A stretch of DNA of 64,000 nt from Plantactinospora sp. BC1 (GTDB lineage: Bacteria; Actinomycetota; Actinomycetes; Mycobacteriales; Micromonosporaceae), in NCBI RefSeq assembly GCF_003030345.1, contig NZ_CP028158.1, forward strand, positions 1,674,001-1,738,000, read 5' to 3'. The notes below the pieces were generated by a model that was not told the DNA's origin, did not search any database, and saw only the letters and a program-made list of their open reading frames with translations. Each line of letters opens with the position of its first letter. The first letter of the stretch is position 1. The position numbers and the translations under genes are program-made. Positions 8,866 to 17,190 of the stretch are shown here, piece by piece.

Positions 8866-10137
8866 ATGACCGACGTCGTCGCGCTCCTGCTGCGTCGGGC
8901 CGGTTTCGGTCCCACCGCCAGCGAGCTGTCCGCGGCGAAGCAGGCCGGTTACCGGGCGACGATGTCCGCCCTGCTCTCCCCCGCCGGCCCGGACGTCGGC
9001 GCGACCAGTGCCCCGATTCCCGTCCTCGCCCGGGATCCGTACGCGGGACAGCGCGATCCCACGCCGGAGCAGAAGGTCACCTTCGAGCGTCGCCGGGAGA
9101 TCGAGACCGAACAGATCACCCGCTGGTGGGTGGACCGGATGACGGTCGCCAGCCACCAGGCGGTGGAGAAACTGATCTTCTTCTGGCACGGCCACTGGGC
9201 CACCTCGATCAAGAAGGTCCGCAGCCCGCAGCTGATGATGGTGCAGCACCGCACCTTCCGGCAGTCGACGGACTTCGTGACGATGGCCCGGCAGATGGTG
9301 GTCGACGCGGCACTGTCGCTCTATCTGGACGGCAATCGCAACACCCGGCGGGCACCGAACGAAAACCTCGCCCGCGAGCTGTTCGAGCTGTTCATGCTCG
9401 GGATCGGCCAGTACACCGAGAAGGACGTCAAGGAGGCGGGCCGGGCGCTGACCGGCTGGCGTTACAGCCTCGCCCAGGAACGCTCCGTCTTCAACCCCGC
9501 CGAACACGACGGTGGCAGCAAGACGATCCTCGGCTCGACGCAGGACTTCACCGCCGGCACCCTGATCGACCTGCTGCTGGCGCAGGAGGCCTGCCCACGG
9601 TTCATCGCCTCCCGGCTCTGGTTCCGCTACGGGTCGTCGACCCGTCCGCTGCCGGACGCGCTGCGGGACAGGATGGTCGCCGCGTTCCCGATCCCGATGG
9701 CGATGCTCAAGGTGATGTTCTCCGACGACGCGTTCCAGGCGACCAACGGCGAGATGGTCAAGCAGCCGATCGAGTGGTTCATCGGCGCCCTGCGGCAGCT
9801 CGGGCTCCGGCCGGCGGCGCTGCCGACGGAGACCCACGACGAGCTGCTCAAAATCTTGGAAGACCTGGGCCAGCTACCGTTCGCACCGCCCAACGTCGGC
9901 GGCTGGCGGGCCGGTGGCGCCTGGCTGACCTCCGCCGCCGCCCAGGTCCGGCTCCGGCTCGCCGGCAAGATCGCCGAACGGGCCGCGGTCGACCGGCTGA
10001 CCCCGGAGAACCTGGCGTACCTGCTCTGCGTCGACACCTGGTCCAACCGGACCTACGCGGTGCTGCGCGACGCGGCCGGCGATCCGCGCCGGCTGCTGAC
10101 CCTCGGCCTCGTGAGCCCGGAATACCTGGTGGCCTGA
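8866..10137 (+). CDS. DUF1800 family protein
   Basis: The 423-residue protein belongs to DUF1800, recognised from the N-terminal LLRRAGFGPTASEL, the central WHGHWATS, the NENLARELFELFMLGIG segment and the C-terminal PPNVGGW motif. Members occur next to DUF1501 proteins in many bacteria; the biochemical role is not established, though association with secreted polymers has been noted. No signal peptide is seen here, while the partner gene has a Tat signal, so the pair may assemble before export. The start is ATG 8866 without a ribosome site (see promoter). The next gene begins two bases after its stop. Confidence 0.85.
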   Translation: MTDVVALLLRRAGFGPTASELSAAKQAGYRATMSALLSPAGPDVGATSAPIPVLARDPYAGQRDPTPEQKVTFERRREIETEQITRWWVDRMTVASHQAVEKLIFFWHGHWATSIKKVRSPQLMMVQHRTFRQSTDFVTMARQMVVDAALSLYLDGNRNTRRAPNENLARELFELFMLGIGQYTEKDVKEAGRALTGWRYSLAQERSVFNPAEHDGGSKTILGSTQDFTAGTLIDLLLAQEACPRFIASRLWFRYGSSTRPLPDALRDRMVAAFPIPMAMLKVMFSDDAFQATNGEMVKQPIEWFIGALRQLGLRPAALPTETHDELLKILEDLGQLPFAPPNVGGWRAGGAWLTSAAAQVRLRLAGKIAERAAVDRLTPENLAYLLCVDTWSNRTYAVLRDAAGDPRRLLTLGLVSPEYLVA

Positions 10138-10138
10138 G

Positions 10139-11389
10139 ATGATGGACATTCAGACGCGGCGGCGGTTCCTCCTCACCTCGGGGGTGGTCGGTGCTGGCGC
10201 GCTGGCCGCCGGTGCCGGCACGTTGGGGCTGGTCGAACTCCTCCGCACGGCGGACAGCGCGCGGGCCGCCACCGACGGCAAGCTCGTGGTGGTCACCCTC
10301 TACGGCGGCAACGACGGCCTCAACACCGTCGTGCCGTACGCGGACCCCGCCTACCACTCGGCCCGGCCCGAGCTGGCCTACGATCCGGCCGAGGTGTTGC
10401 ACCTCGACGACCGGCTGGGGCTCAATCCGAAGCTGCGGGGGCTGAAGAAGCTCTGGGACGAGAAGCGGCTCGCCATCGTCCTCGGCGTCGGATATCCCCG
10501 GCCCGACCGCAGCCACTTCCGGTCGATGGACATCTGGCAGACCGCCTCGCCGACCAGTCCGGTGCCGACCGGCTGGGTGGGACGGTGGCTGGACGGCACC
10601 TCGGCGTCGCCGGAGACGGCGGTGAGCTTCGAACCCGTACTCCCGCCGCTGCTGGCCGGGGAGAGCCGGGCCGGTGCCTGCGTCAGCCCGGCCGGACTCA
10701 AGCTGCCGAACGGGATAACGCCGGAGATGATCGCCGCGCTGGGTCGGTCCGAGTCGGGCGAGTCGGCACTGCGTGGCCGGGCCGCGTCCGCCTACGCGGA
10801 CCTGCTGCACGTGGAGCACCTGATCCGGGAGGCGGAGCAGGCGCCGAGAGACCCGGCCGGCCAGGAACTCGAACTCCTCACCACCGGCACCGGCCGGACG
10901 AGTTCCCTCGGTACCCAGCTCGCGCTGGTGGCGCGCTGTGTCGAGGCCGGCGTACCGACCCGGGTCTACTCGGTGAGCCTGGACGGTTTCGACACCCACG
11001 CCGACGAGATCGGCGCCCACGAGAGCCTGCTGAAGCGGCTCGACGACGCGCTGTCGGGTTTCGTCGCCCGGATGTCCCGGACCGAGGCGGGCCGGCAGGT
11101 GACGGTGGTGGTCTACAGCGAGTTCGGCCGGCGGGTCAGGGCGAACGCCTCGGACGGTACCGACCACGGCACCGCCGGCCCGGTCTTCGTGCTCGGTCAC
11201 CGGGTGGCCGGCGGATTCCACGGCGAACAGCCGAGCCTGGCCGATCTCGACGACGGCGACCTCAAGTCCGACCTGGACCTGCGTACCGTCGTCGGCACCC
11301 TGCTCGAGTCGGTGTTGGACGCCGAACCCGAGCGCTATCTCGACGGCTTCCAGGGCAGGTGGCTGCCGCTGCTCCGGGCCGCCGCCTGA
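10139..11389 (+). CDS. Tat-exported DUF1501 family protein
   Basis: The 416-residue protein has a clear twin-arginine signal (QTRRRFLLTSG followed by a hydrophobic Gly/Ala stretch, cleavage near ADSARA). The mature domain is DUF1501, an alkaline-phosphatase/sulfatase-like fold, with LYGGNDGLNTVVPY, RSHFRSMDIWQ, the LDGFDTHADE segment and a late VVYSEFGRRVRANASDGTDHG segment containing conserved acid and His residues of the family. Tat export implies folding, possibly with a metal, in the cytoplasm. It forms an operon with the DUF1800 gene and lies between glycan assembly genes, suggesting envelope or polymer work, which is inference. Its stop lies 18 bp from the convergent sugar transferase gene. 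Confidence 0.87.
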   Translation: MMDIQTRRRFLLTSGVVGAGALAAGAGTLGLVELLRTADSARAATDGKLVVVTLYGGNDGLNTVVPYADPAYHSARPELAYDPAEVLHLDDRLGLNPKLRGLKKLWDEKRLAIVLGVGYPRPDRSHFRSMDIWQTASPTSPVPTGWVGRWLDGTSASPETAVSFEPVLPPLLAGESRAGACVSPAGLKLPNGITPEMIAALGRSESGESALRGRAASAYADLLHVEHLIREAEQAPRDPAGQELELLTTGTGRTSSLGTQLALVARCVEAGVPTRVYSVSLDGFDTHADEIGAHESLLKRLDDALSGFVARMSRTEAGRQVTVVVYSEFGRRVRANASDGTDHGTAGPVFVLGHRVAGGFHGEQPSLADLDDGDLKSDLDLRTVVGTLLESVLDAEPERYLDGFQGRWLPLLRAAA

Positions 11390-11407
11390 CGGACCGGTGC
11401 CGACGGC

Positions 11408-12961
11408 TCAGCGACCACCGCCGCGGAACACCTCGGCGATCGTCCGGACCAGCACCTTGGTGTCGAGCCAGAGCGACCAGTTCTCGATGTAGTAGTTGTC
11501 GAACCGGGCCCGGTCGGAGATCGGGGTGTCCCCACGCAAGCCGCTGACCTGGGCGAGGCCGGTCAGACCGACCGGTACCCGGTGCCGCATCGCATAGTCG
11601 GGGTGTTCGGCGGAGAACTTCTCCACGAAGTACGGGCGCTCGGGGCGGGGCCCGACGACGGTCATGTCGCCGCGCAGGATGTTCCAGAGCTGGGGCAGCT
11701 CGTCCAGGGACGTACGCCGCATGAACCGGCCGATCGGGCCGACCCGGCGGTCGTCCGCGATGGACCAGTTGGTCTGTGACTCGTGCTCGTCCCGGGGGCG
11801 CATCGTACGGAACTTGATCACCTTGAACGGTTTGCCGTACTGCCCGATCCGCTCCTGCCGGAAGAAGATGCCCCGGCCGCCTTCGAGGAACGTCAGCATC
11901 GCGCAGAACAGGATGACCGGGCTGAGCACGACGATCGCCACCGAGGCGAGCACGAGGTCGGAGGCGCGCTTCACCGCCCAGCGCGGCCCGGAGAGGGTGG
12001 TGTACCGGATCTGCACGACCGGGATCGCTCCGATGTGGTCGGGCATCCCACCGGGTGAACGCGACCCCCAGAGCCGCTGCACCGCCCAGAGGTCGCAGCC
12101 GGCGCTCGCGGGGCGGCTCAGCAGCTCCATCAGCGCCGGTTCCGGGCACTCCGGATCGGCGATGATCAGGACGTCGCACTCCGTCATCGCGATCCGCTCC
12201 TCAAGGTCCTCAAGGGTGCCGATCAGCGGCACCGAACCCGGGAGGTGGCGGCGGGTGGAGTCGACGCATCCGGCGAACCGGAGGCCGTACCGGGGGTTGC
12301 GCCGGAGCAGGCGGGCCAGCTCCAGCGAGAGGGGGCCGCTGCCGATGATGATGGCGTTGTGCTCCACCCAGCGGCGTTGACGTGCGAGTACCACCGCACG
12401 TCGGGTGATCGTGCGCCCCACGATGACCAGTCCGGCGGAGAGGGCGATGCCCCGCATGAAGCCGGCGACGTACTCCACCGAGCCGTGCCGCATCGCGGCG
12501 ATGATCGCCACGGTGCCGGCCGAGGCGAGCAGCCGGCCGCAGAGGGTGGGCAGTTCGTCGAGGATGCTCATGTGCCGCCGGCCCCGATAGAGCCCGCCGG
12601 CCGCGAAGATGGTCACCGTGAGACCGGCGGCGAACAACGTCCCCCGCCAGTAACGGTCGCTCAGCAGCAGCGGTACCAGCAGGGCGACCAGGTCGACCGG
12701 GGCGGTCACCATCCAGGCCCGGAGGCTGCGGGTCCGCTTCGAGGTGGCCGAGACGGCGTACGGAAGCACGGCGGTGGTGTCGAGCCCGGGCTGGAGCCGC
12801 TGCCCCATCGGCTCGTCCGCCGCACGAGGGCGTGGGATCGTCCGCTGGTCGTCCTCGGCCGGTCGGGACTGCTCCACCGGCTGCGGCGCCAACAGACCGG
12901 CGTCGTGACTGAGCGCACGTTTCATCGCCGCGCCGGGCTGCACTGCCGGCCATCTCGTCAT
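11408..12961 (-). CDS. Polyprenyl-phosphate sugar-1-phosphate transferase (exopolysaccharide initiating enzyme)
   Basis: The 517-residue enzyme starts glycan synthesis by moving a sugar-1-phosphate from a UDP-sugar to undecaprenyl phosphate. The N-terminal half has four to five membrane helices and a CoA-binding-like Rossmann segment (NAIIIGSGPLSLELARLL). The C-terminal catalytic domain shows KRASDLVLASVAIVVLSPV, FRQERIGQYGKPFKVIKFRT, RRTSLDELPQLWNILRGD and VGPRPERP, diagnostic of WbaP/CpsE-type transferases. ATG 12961 was chosen: a GGGGGAGG ribosome site lies eight bases ahead, whereas the ATG two codons earlier is too close to it. It lies convergent to the DUF1501 gene and should feed the glycosyltransferase operon at 3656-8838. 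Confidence 0.92.
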   Translation of the reverse strand: MTRWPAVQPGAAMKRALSHDAGLLAPQPVEQSRPAEDDQRTIPRPRAADEPMGQRLQPGLDTTAVLPYAVSATSKRTRSLRAWMVTAPVDLVALLVPLLLSDRYWRGTLFAAGLTVTIFAAGGLYRGRRHMSILDELPTLCGRLLASAGTVAIIAAMRHGSVEYVAGFMRGIALSAGLVIVGRTITRRAVVLARQRRWVEHNAIIIGSGPLSLELARLLRRNPRYGLRFAGCVDSTRRHLPGSVPLIGTLEDLEERIAMTECDVLIIADPECPEPALMELLSRPASAGCDLWAVQRLWGSRSPGGMPDHIGAIPVVQIRYTTLSGPRWAVKRASDLVLASVAIVVLSPVILFCAMLTFLEGGRGIFFRQERIGQYGKPFKVIKFRTMRPRDEHESQTNWSIADDRRVGPIGRFMRRTSLDELPQLWNILRGDMTVVGPRPERPYFVEKFSAEHPDYAMRHRVPVGLTGLAQVSGLRGDTPISDRARFDNYYIENWSLWLDTKVLVRTIAEVFRGGGR

Positions 12962-13213
12962 CTCCATGACCTCCCCCGGTACACGGTCGCGGGATCCCGA
13001 GGCCGTGCGAAGTCGCCAGCAGGATACGGCCCGGCCGCGCGTGTTTCCAGGGCCACCCGTGCGCCGTCCGGCGCGACCGGGCCGGTGGCGACCCGGCGGT
13101 ACGCGCCGTCGCGGCCGTGTTCCGGCGGCGCGTCGAGCCGGTGGTGGTGGCCGGGGCTGGCTCCCGGTCACCGATCCGATGTGGACTGCGAGACACCGCG
13201 GCTGTGTGCCGGG

Positions 13214-14293
13214 CTAGTTCTTGGCGTTGCTCAGGATCTCCGGCACCGCGTCCCGGCGGACCGCTTCGTAGAACTTCTTGGCCCTGTCCCGGTCGGCGAA
13301 GACGACGCTCTCGCTGCCGACCCGGCCGGTGCCCTGGGTCGGACTCGTCACGAAGGTGAGGTTGCCGCTGCGCAGATGCCGCAGCTCCATGCCCATGTCG
13401 AGCATCGAGAGGGTCTTGTCGACCGAGACCGCGTCGGCGGAGGCCCGGACGAAGGAGTTCAGCTTGGCCGGGTTGGCCAACGTACCGCCGGAGGCGGCCT
13501 TGTCCAGGATGGCCCGGATGACCTGCTGCTGGTGCCGGATCCGGGCGAAGTCGCCGTCCTTGAACGCGTAGCGCTCCCGGGCGTAGTCCAGCGCCTGCGC
13601 GCCGTCCATCACCTGGGTGCCCTTCTTGAACTCGCGGCGTCCGCTCGGCAGCAGCGAGTGCGTCGAGGTGAACCCCTCCTCGACGGTGATCTGCACGCCG
13701 CCGAGCGCGTCGACGATCTCCTTGAAGCCGGCGAAGTCGACGAGCGCCACGTGGTCGACGCGGACCCCGGTGAACTTCTCGACCGTCTGCACCATCAGCG
13801 GGATGCCGCCCCAGGCGTAGGCCGCGTTGATTTTTGCGTCCCGGCCGCCGTGCTTGCCGTCCTTGGACTTGGGCACGTTGACCCAGGTGTCCCGGGGGAT
13901 CGAGACGAGTTGGGCGCTCGACCGGTCCGCCGGCAGGTGGGCGAGGATGATGGTGTCGCTGCGCGAGCCGCCGGTGTTGGACGGGTCACGGGTGTCACTG
14001 CCGAGGATCAGGATGTTCTTGGCGTCCTTCGCCACCTTGACCGGGCGGGACTCCTCCGGCACCGCGTCGAACGCCTCGACCCGCTCGATGCCGGACTCCA
14101 GCGAATGGACATAGATGCCGGCCGCGACCGCGCCACCGCCGCCCAGCAATGCCAACACCAGCAGGGTGATCAGGACTATCCGCCTGGTGCGTCGCCGCCG
14201 TTTCGGAGCCGGTGCGCCCGGGGACCTCCCGTCGGGAGCCACCGCGATGACCTCGGTGGAGTGGGACTCCGCGAGTTGGGGTTGGTGTGGCAT
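13214..14293 (-). CDS. LytR-CpsA-Psr (LCP) family glycopolymer ligase
   Basis: The 359-residue protein has a basic cytoplasmic N-terminus (KRRRRTRR), one membrane helix near 36-62 and an extracytoplasmic LCP domain. Visible LCP landmarks are ILILGSDTRD, GGSRSDTIILAHL, VSIPRDTWVNVP, INAAYAWGG, VDFAGFKEIVDALGGV and DYARERYAFKDGDFAR with its conserved Asp/Arg residues. LCP enzymes transfer undecaprenyl-pyrophosphate-linked glycopolymers to peptidoglycan or other cell-wall acceptors. Next to the sugar transferase and in the same orientation, it most likely anchors the polymer made by this locus. It is transcribed divergently from the permease at 14729. Confidence 0.93.
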   Translation of the reverse strand: MPHQPQLAESHSTEVIAVAPDGRSPGAPAPKRRRRTRRIVLITLLVLALLGGGGAVAAGIYVHSLESGIERVEAFDAVPEESRPVKVAKDAKNILILGSDTRDPSNTGGSRSDTIILAHLPADRSSAQLVSIPRDTWVNVPKSKDGKHGGRDAKINAAYAWGGIPLMVQTVEKFTGVRVDHVALVDFAGFKEIVDALGGVQITVEEGFTSTHSLLPSGRREFKKGTQVMDGAQALDYARERYAFKDGDFARIRHQQQVIRAILDKAASGGTLANPAKLNSFVRASADAVSVDKTLSMLDMGMELRHLRSGNLTFVTSPTQGTGRVGSESVVFADRDRAKKFYEAVRRDAVPEILSNAKN

Positions 14294-14728
14294 GGCTCGA
14301 TGCTACTGACCGGTGCAACAGCGTAGTGGCCGGGATCCGGGCCGCCACGGCCCGTCCGACCGGTACTGCTGCGTCGCAGGTCAGCGCAGCCACGGTCGAC
14401 GGACGGTCCCGGATCGTCCCGATGACCTCGTCGGACGAACCGCCCGCCCGGGACGGCGGCACGGAGCCCGACCACGTTCGTGTCGGGGTCGACGCGGTGG
14501 TCGGGGGCCGGCGGGAGCGACTGTCGCATAGCCGTCAAGCCCGACATCCGGTCGTGCCGGTGCCGGTGCCGGTGCCGGTGCCGGTGCCGGCCGTGCCGTA
14601 CCGGGTTGTCGACGGTTCCGGCCAGCTCGGCGGCCTCGTACTTTCCGGCCGAGTATCGCCATTCCCGTGCCGTGGGCCAGCCGGATCGGTGACAGTGCGA
14701 GGCGGACGCGGGCAGGACGAGGCGGAGC
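14294..14728. other. Divergent intergenic region with hexanucleotide repeat
   Basis: The 435 bp between the divergent LCP and permease genes hold a short repeat (14554-14589) but no convincing gene; the open frames here lack family resemblance and ribosome sites. Both promoters must lie here, yet no clear -35/-10 pair stands out. Confidence 0.5.
14554..14589. repeat. (GTGCCG)6 microsatellite
   Basis: Six perfect GTGCCG units lie in the divergent non-coding region, about 140 bp ahead of the permease start. Such tracts are prone to copy-number change; no coding frame depends on it. Confidence 0.9.
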
Positions 14729-17005
14729 ATGGTGGGGCGGCAGGAGCGGAACGGGCACGGCGGCACACCGCCGGAGCACCCGACCATCACCTTCAGCCCG
14801 TCGGCCGAGTTCCCGCCGCTGAACGAGACCGAGCTGGCCGCCCTGCACGAGGTCGGCCGGCGGTGGCGGTCGGACCTGCGGGACCGTCCACCCCGGGACG
14901 CCGTACTGCCGCTGGATCCGAGCCTGGAGCAGTACCGGCATCCGCCCGCGCCGAGTCGCTTCCACCGGCTGGGCCGGATCGAGATGTTCCGGACCGAGCG
15001 ACGGGGGCAGTTGACCGCGACCGGCCCGACGAGCAGCACCGACACCCGGTTCGGCCGGATCAGCGGCGCCCTCCGGCGTGCCCTGCTCGGACCGCCGCTG
15101 GCGAGCGCGGCGGTGCTCCAGGAACGGATGCGGAAGCTGATCGCGCTTCCGGTGCTCTCCTCCGACCTGCTCTCCTCGGTGGCGTACGGGCCGGAGGCGA
15201 TGCTCGCGATCCTGGTACTGGCCGGCAGCGGCGCGCTCGGGCTCTCCCTGCCGATCGCCGCCGCGCTGGTGATACTGATGATCACGGTCGGCACGTCGTA
15301 CCGGCAGACGGTCTACGCCTACCCGCACGGCGCCGGCTCCTATCTGGTGGCCTCCGACAGCCTCGGTCCGCGGTTCGGGCTCACCGCCGCGGCCGGGCTG
15401 ATCCTCGACTACGTGCTGACCGTCTCGGTCTCGGTGGCGGCCGGGGTGCAGGCGATCACCTCGGCGCTGCCCGGACTGACCCCGTTCACGGTCCCGTTCG
15501 GGCTGCTGGTGATCGCCGGGCTGCTCGCCGGCAACCTGCGCGGGGTACGGGCGGCCGGGAAGATCTTCGCCGCGCCGACGTACCTCTTCATCGCCGCCAT
15601 CGGACTGCTCTTCGTCGTCGGCGTGGCCCGGGCGGCGGGCCGGGGCTTCGAGCCGGTCCCGCCGCCGCCGGTCGGCGCGGTGGAGGGGCTCGGCCTGCTG
15701 GTGGTGCTCCGGGCCTTCGCCTCCGGCGCGTCCTCGATGACCGGGATCGAGGCGGTCGCCGACGCGGTGCCGGCGTTCCGGCCGGTCGAGTGGCGCCAGG
15801 CGCGGACCACGCTGACCTGGATGGTCGCCATCCTGGTGGTGCTCTTCGCCGGGCTGACCCTCCTGATCCACTTCAACGGGCTGGTCCCCCGGGCCGACGA
15901 GACGCTGCTCTCCCAGCTCGCCCGGGAGACCTTCCGCACCGGACCGTGGTACGCGTTGATCCAGGCCGCCACCACCCTGGTCCTGCTGCTCGCCGCGAAC
16001 ACCGCGTTCAACGACTTTCCCCGGCTGCTCTTCTTCATGGCCCGGGACAGCTACGCCCCCCGACGGTTCCTGCACATGGGAGACCGGCTCGCGTTCAGCA
16101 ACGGGATCATCGCGCTGGCGGTGGCGGCGGCCCTGATCTTCGTGGCGTTCGGCGGCTACACCCAGTCGTTGATCCCGCTCTACGCCGTCGGCGTCTTCCT
16201 GGCCTTCACCCTCTCGCAGAGCGGCATGGTCATGCACTGGCGCCGACACCGCGCCCCGGGCTGGCGCTGGCGGGCGGCGCTGAACGCGACCGGCGCGGTG
16301 CTCTGCGCCCTGGTCCTGGTCACCGCCGCGATCACCAAGTTCGTCGAGGGCGCCTGGGTGGTGGTGGTCGCCGTACCGCTGCTGGTGCTGCTCTGCCTGC
16401 ACATCCGGTGGCACTACGACGCGATGCGGCAGGCGCTGACCCTGCCGGCCACCACGCCCGGCACCGACACCGCCGCCACCCGACCCGACGGCCGCACCGG
16501 GGCCGAACGGACCGGCGCGGCGGAGCAGCGCCGCCGGCCGAACGAGGTGGCCGAGACGACCGGACCGGGCGACCTGCGGGTCGACCTGACTCCGGGCGAG
16601 GTACGACACCTGGTGGTCGTACCGGTGGCCCGGCTGAACCTGGCGGCGTTGCGGGCGCTGGCGTACGCCGCGTCGCTCGGGCAGCCGGCCTTCGCGGTGC
16701 ACCTGAGTCCGGAGCAGGAGGAGGCCGACCGGTTCCGCCGACAGTGGGAGACCTGGGGCGACCACCTGCGGCTGGAGACGATCATCTCGCCGTACCGGAC
16801 CGTGATCGCGCCGCTGGCCCAGTACGTCGAGGCCCTGCACTCGGTCCGTCCGGAGGTCACCCTGACCGTGGTGGTACCGGAGATCGTGGTCCGGCACCTG
16901 TGGCACCAACTGCTGCACACCCGTACCGAGCTGCGGCTGCGGCGCGCGCTGCGGGACGTACCCGGGGTGGTGGTCACCAGCGTCCCCGTCCACCTGCCCG
17001 AATAG
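14729..17005 (+). CDS. APC-superfamily permease with C-terminal regulatory domain (KimA-like)
   Basis: The 758-residue protein has an N-terminal cytoplasmic stretch of about 125 residues, about 12 membrane helices from roughly 130 to 570, and a soluble C-terminal domain. The transporter core shows LSSDLLSSVAYGPEAML, TVGTSYRQTVYAYPHGAGSY and SVAAGVQAIT, resembling amino-acid permeases and especially the KimA/YdaO group of high-affinity potassium importers, which have a similar cytoplasmic C-terminal domain (here VRHLVVVPVARLNLAALRAL through VVTSVPVHLPE, USP-like). Substrate is therefore K+ or an amino acid; potassium is favoured by architecture only. ATG 14729 follows a purine-rich GGCGGAG. 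No c-di-AMP riboswitch was recognised upstream. Confidence 0.75.
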   Translation: MVGRQERNGHGGTPPEHPTITFSPSAEFPPLNETELAALHEVGRRWRSDLRDRPPRDAVLPLDPSLEQYRHPPAPSRFHRLGRIEMFRTERRGQLTATGPTSSTDTRFGRISGALRRALLGPPLASAAVLQERMRKLIALPVLSSDLLSSVAYGPEAMLAILVLAGSGALGLSLPIAAALVILMITVGTSYRQTVYAYPHGAGSYLVASDSLGPRFGLTAAAGLILDYVLTVSVSVAAGVQAITSALPGLTPFTVPFGLLVIAGLLAGNLRGVRAAGKIFAAPTYLFIAAIGLLFVVGVARAAGRGFEPVPPPPVGAVEGLGLLVVLRAFASGASSMTGIEAVADAVPAFRPVEWRQARTTLTWMVAILVVLFAGLTLLIHFNGLVPRADETLLSQLARETFRTGPWYALIQAATTLVLLLAANTAFNDFPRLLFFMARDSYAPRRFLHMGDRLAFSNGIIALAVAAALIFVAFGGYTQSLIPLYAVGVFLAFTLSQSGMVMHWRRHRAPGWRWRAALNATGAVLCALVLVTAAITKFVEGAWVVVVAVPLLVLLCLHIRWHYDAMRQALTLPATTPGTDTAATRPDGRTGAERTGAAEQRRRPNEVAETTGPGDLRVDLTPGEVRHLVVVPVARLNLAALRALAYAASLGQPAFAVHLSPEQEEADRFRRQWETWGDHLRLETIISPYRTVIAPLAQYVEALHSVRPEVTLTVVVPEIVVRHLWHQLLHTRTELRLRRALRDVPGVVVTSVPVHLPE

Positions 17006-17190
17006 CGCCCGGAGCCGTCGTGGTCTGACGTCCTCGGCATGCCGCTCGGATGATCGCATCCACCCCGTCGACCACCGCCCAATCCCGCCCTCGACCGTTC
17101 GGTCGAGTTGTTGCCCGATCGAGGACAATCACCGCCGGGAACCGGCGTGTGGGCCGGGTGGGCGCATCCGGCACAGAGCAGACTGTCCCC

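Noticed and set aside
14381-14531. Small ORFs in the divergent LCP/permease gap
   Set aside because: They are Arg/Gly-rich shadow-type products with no ribosome site and no similarity.
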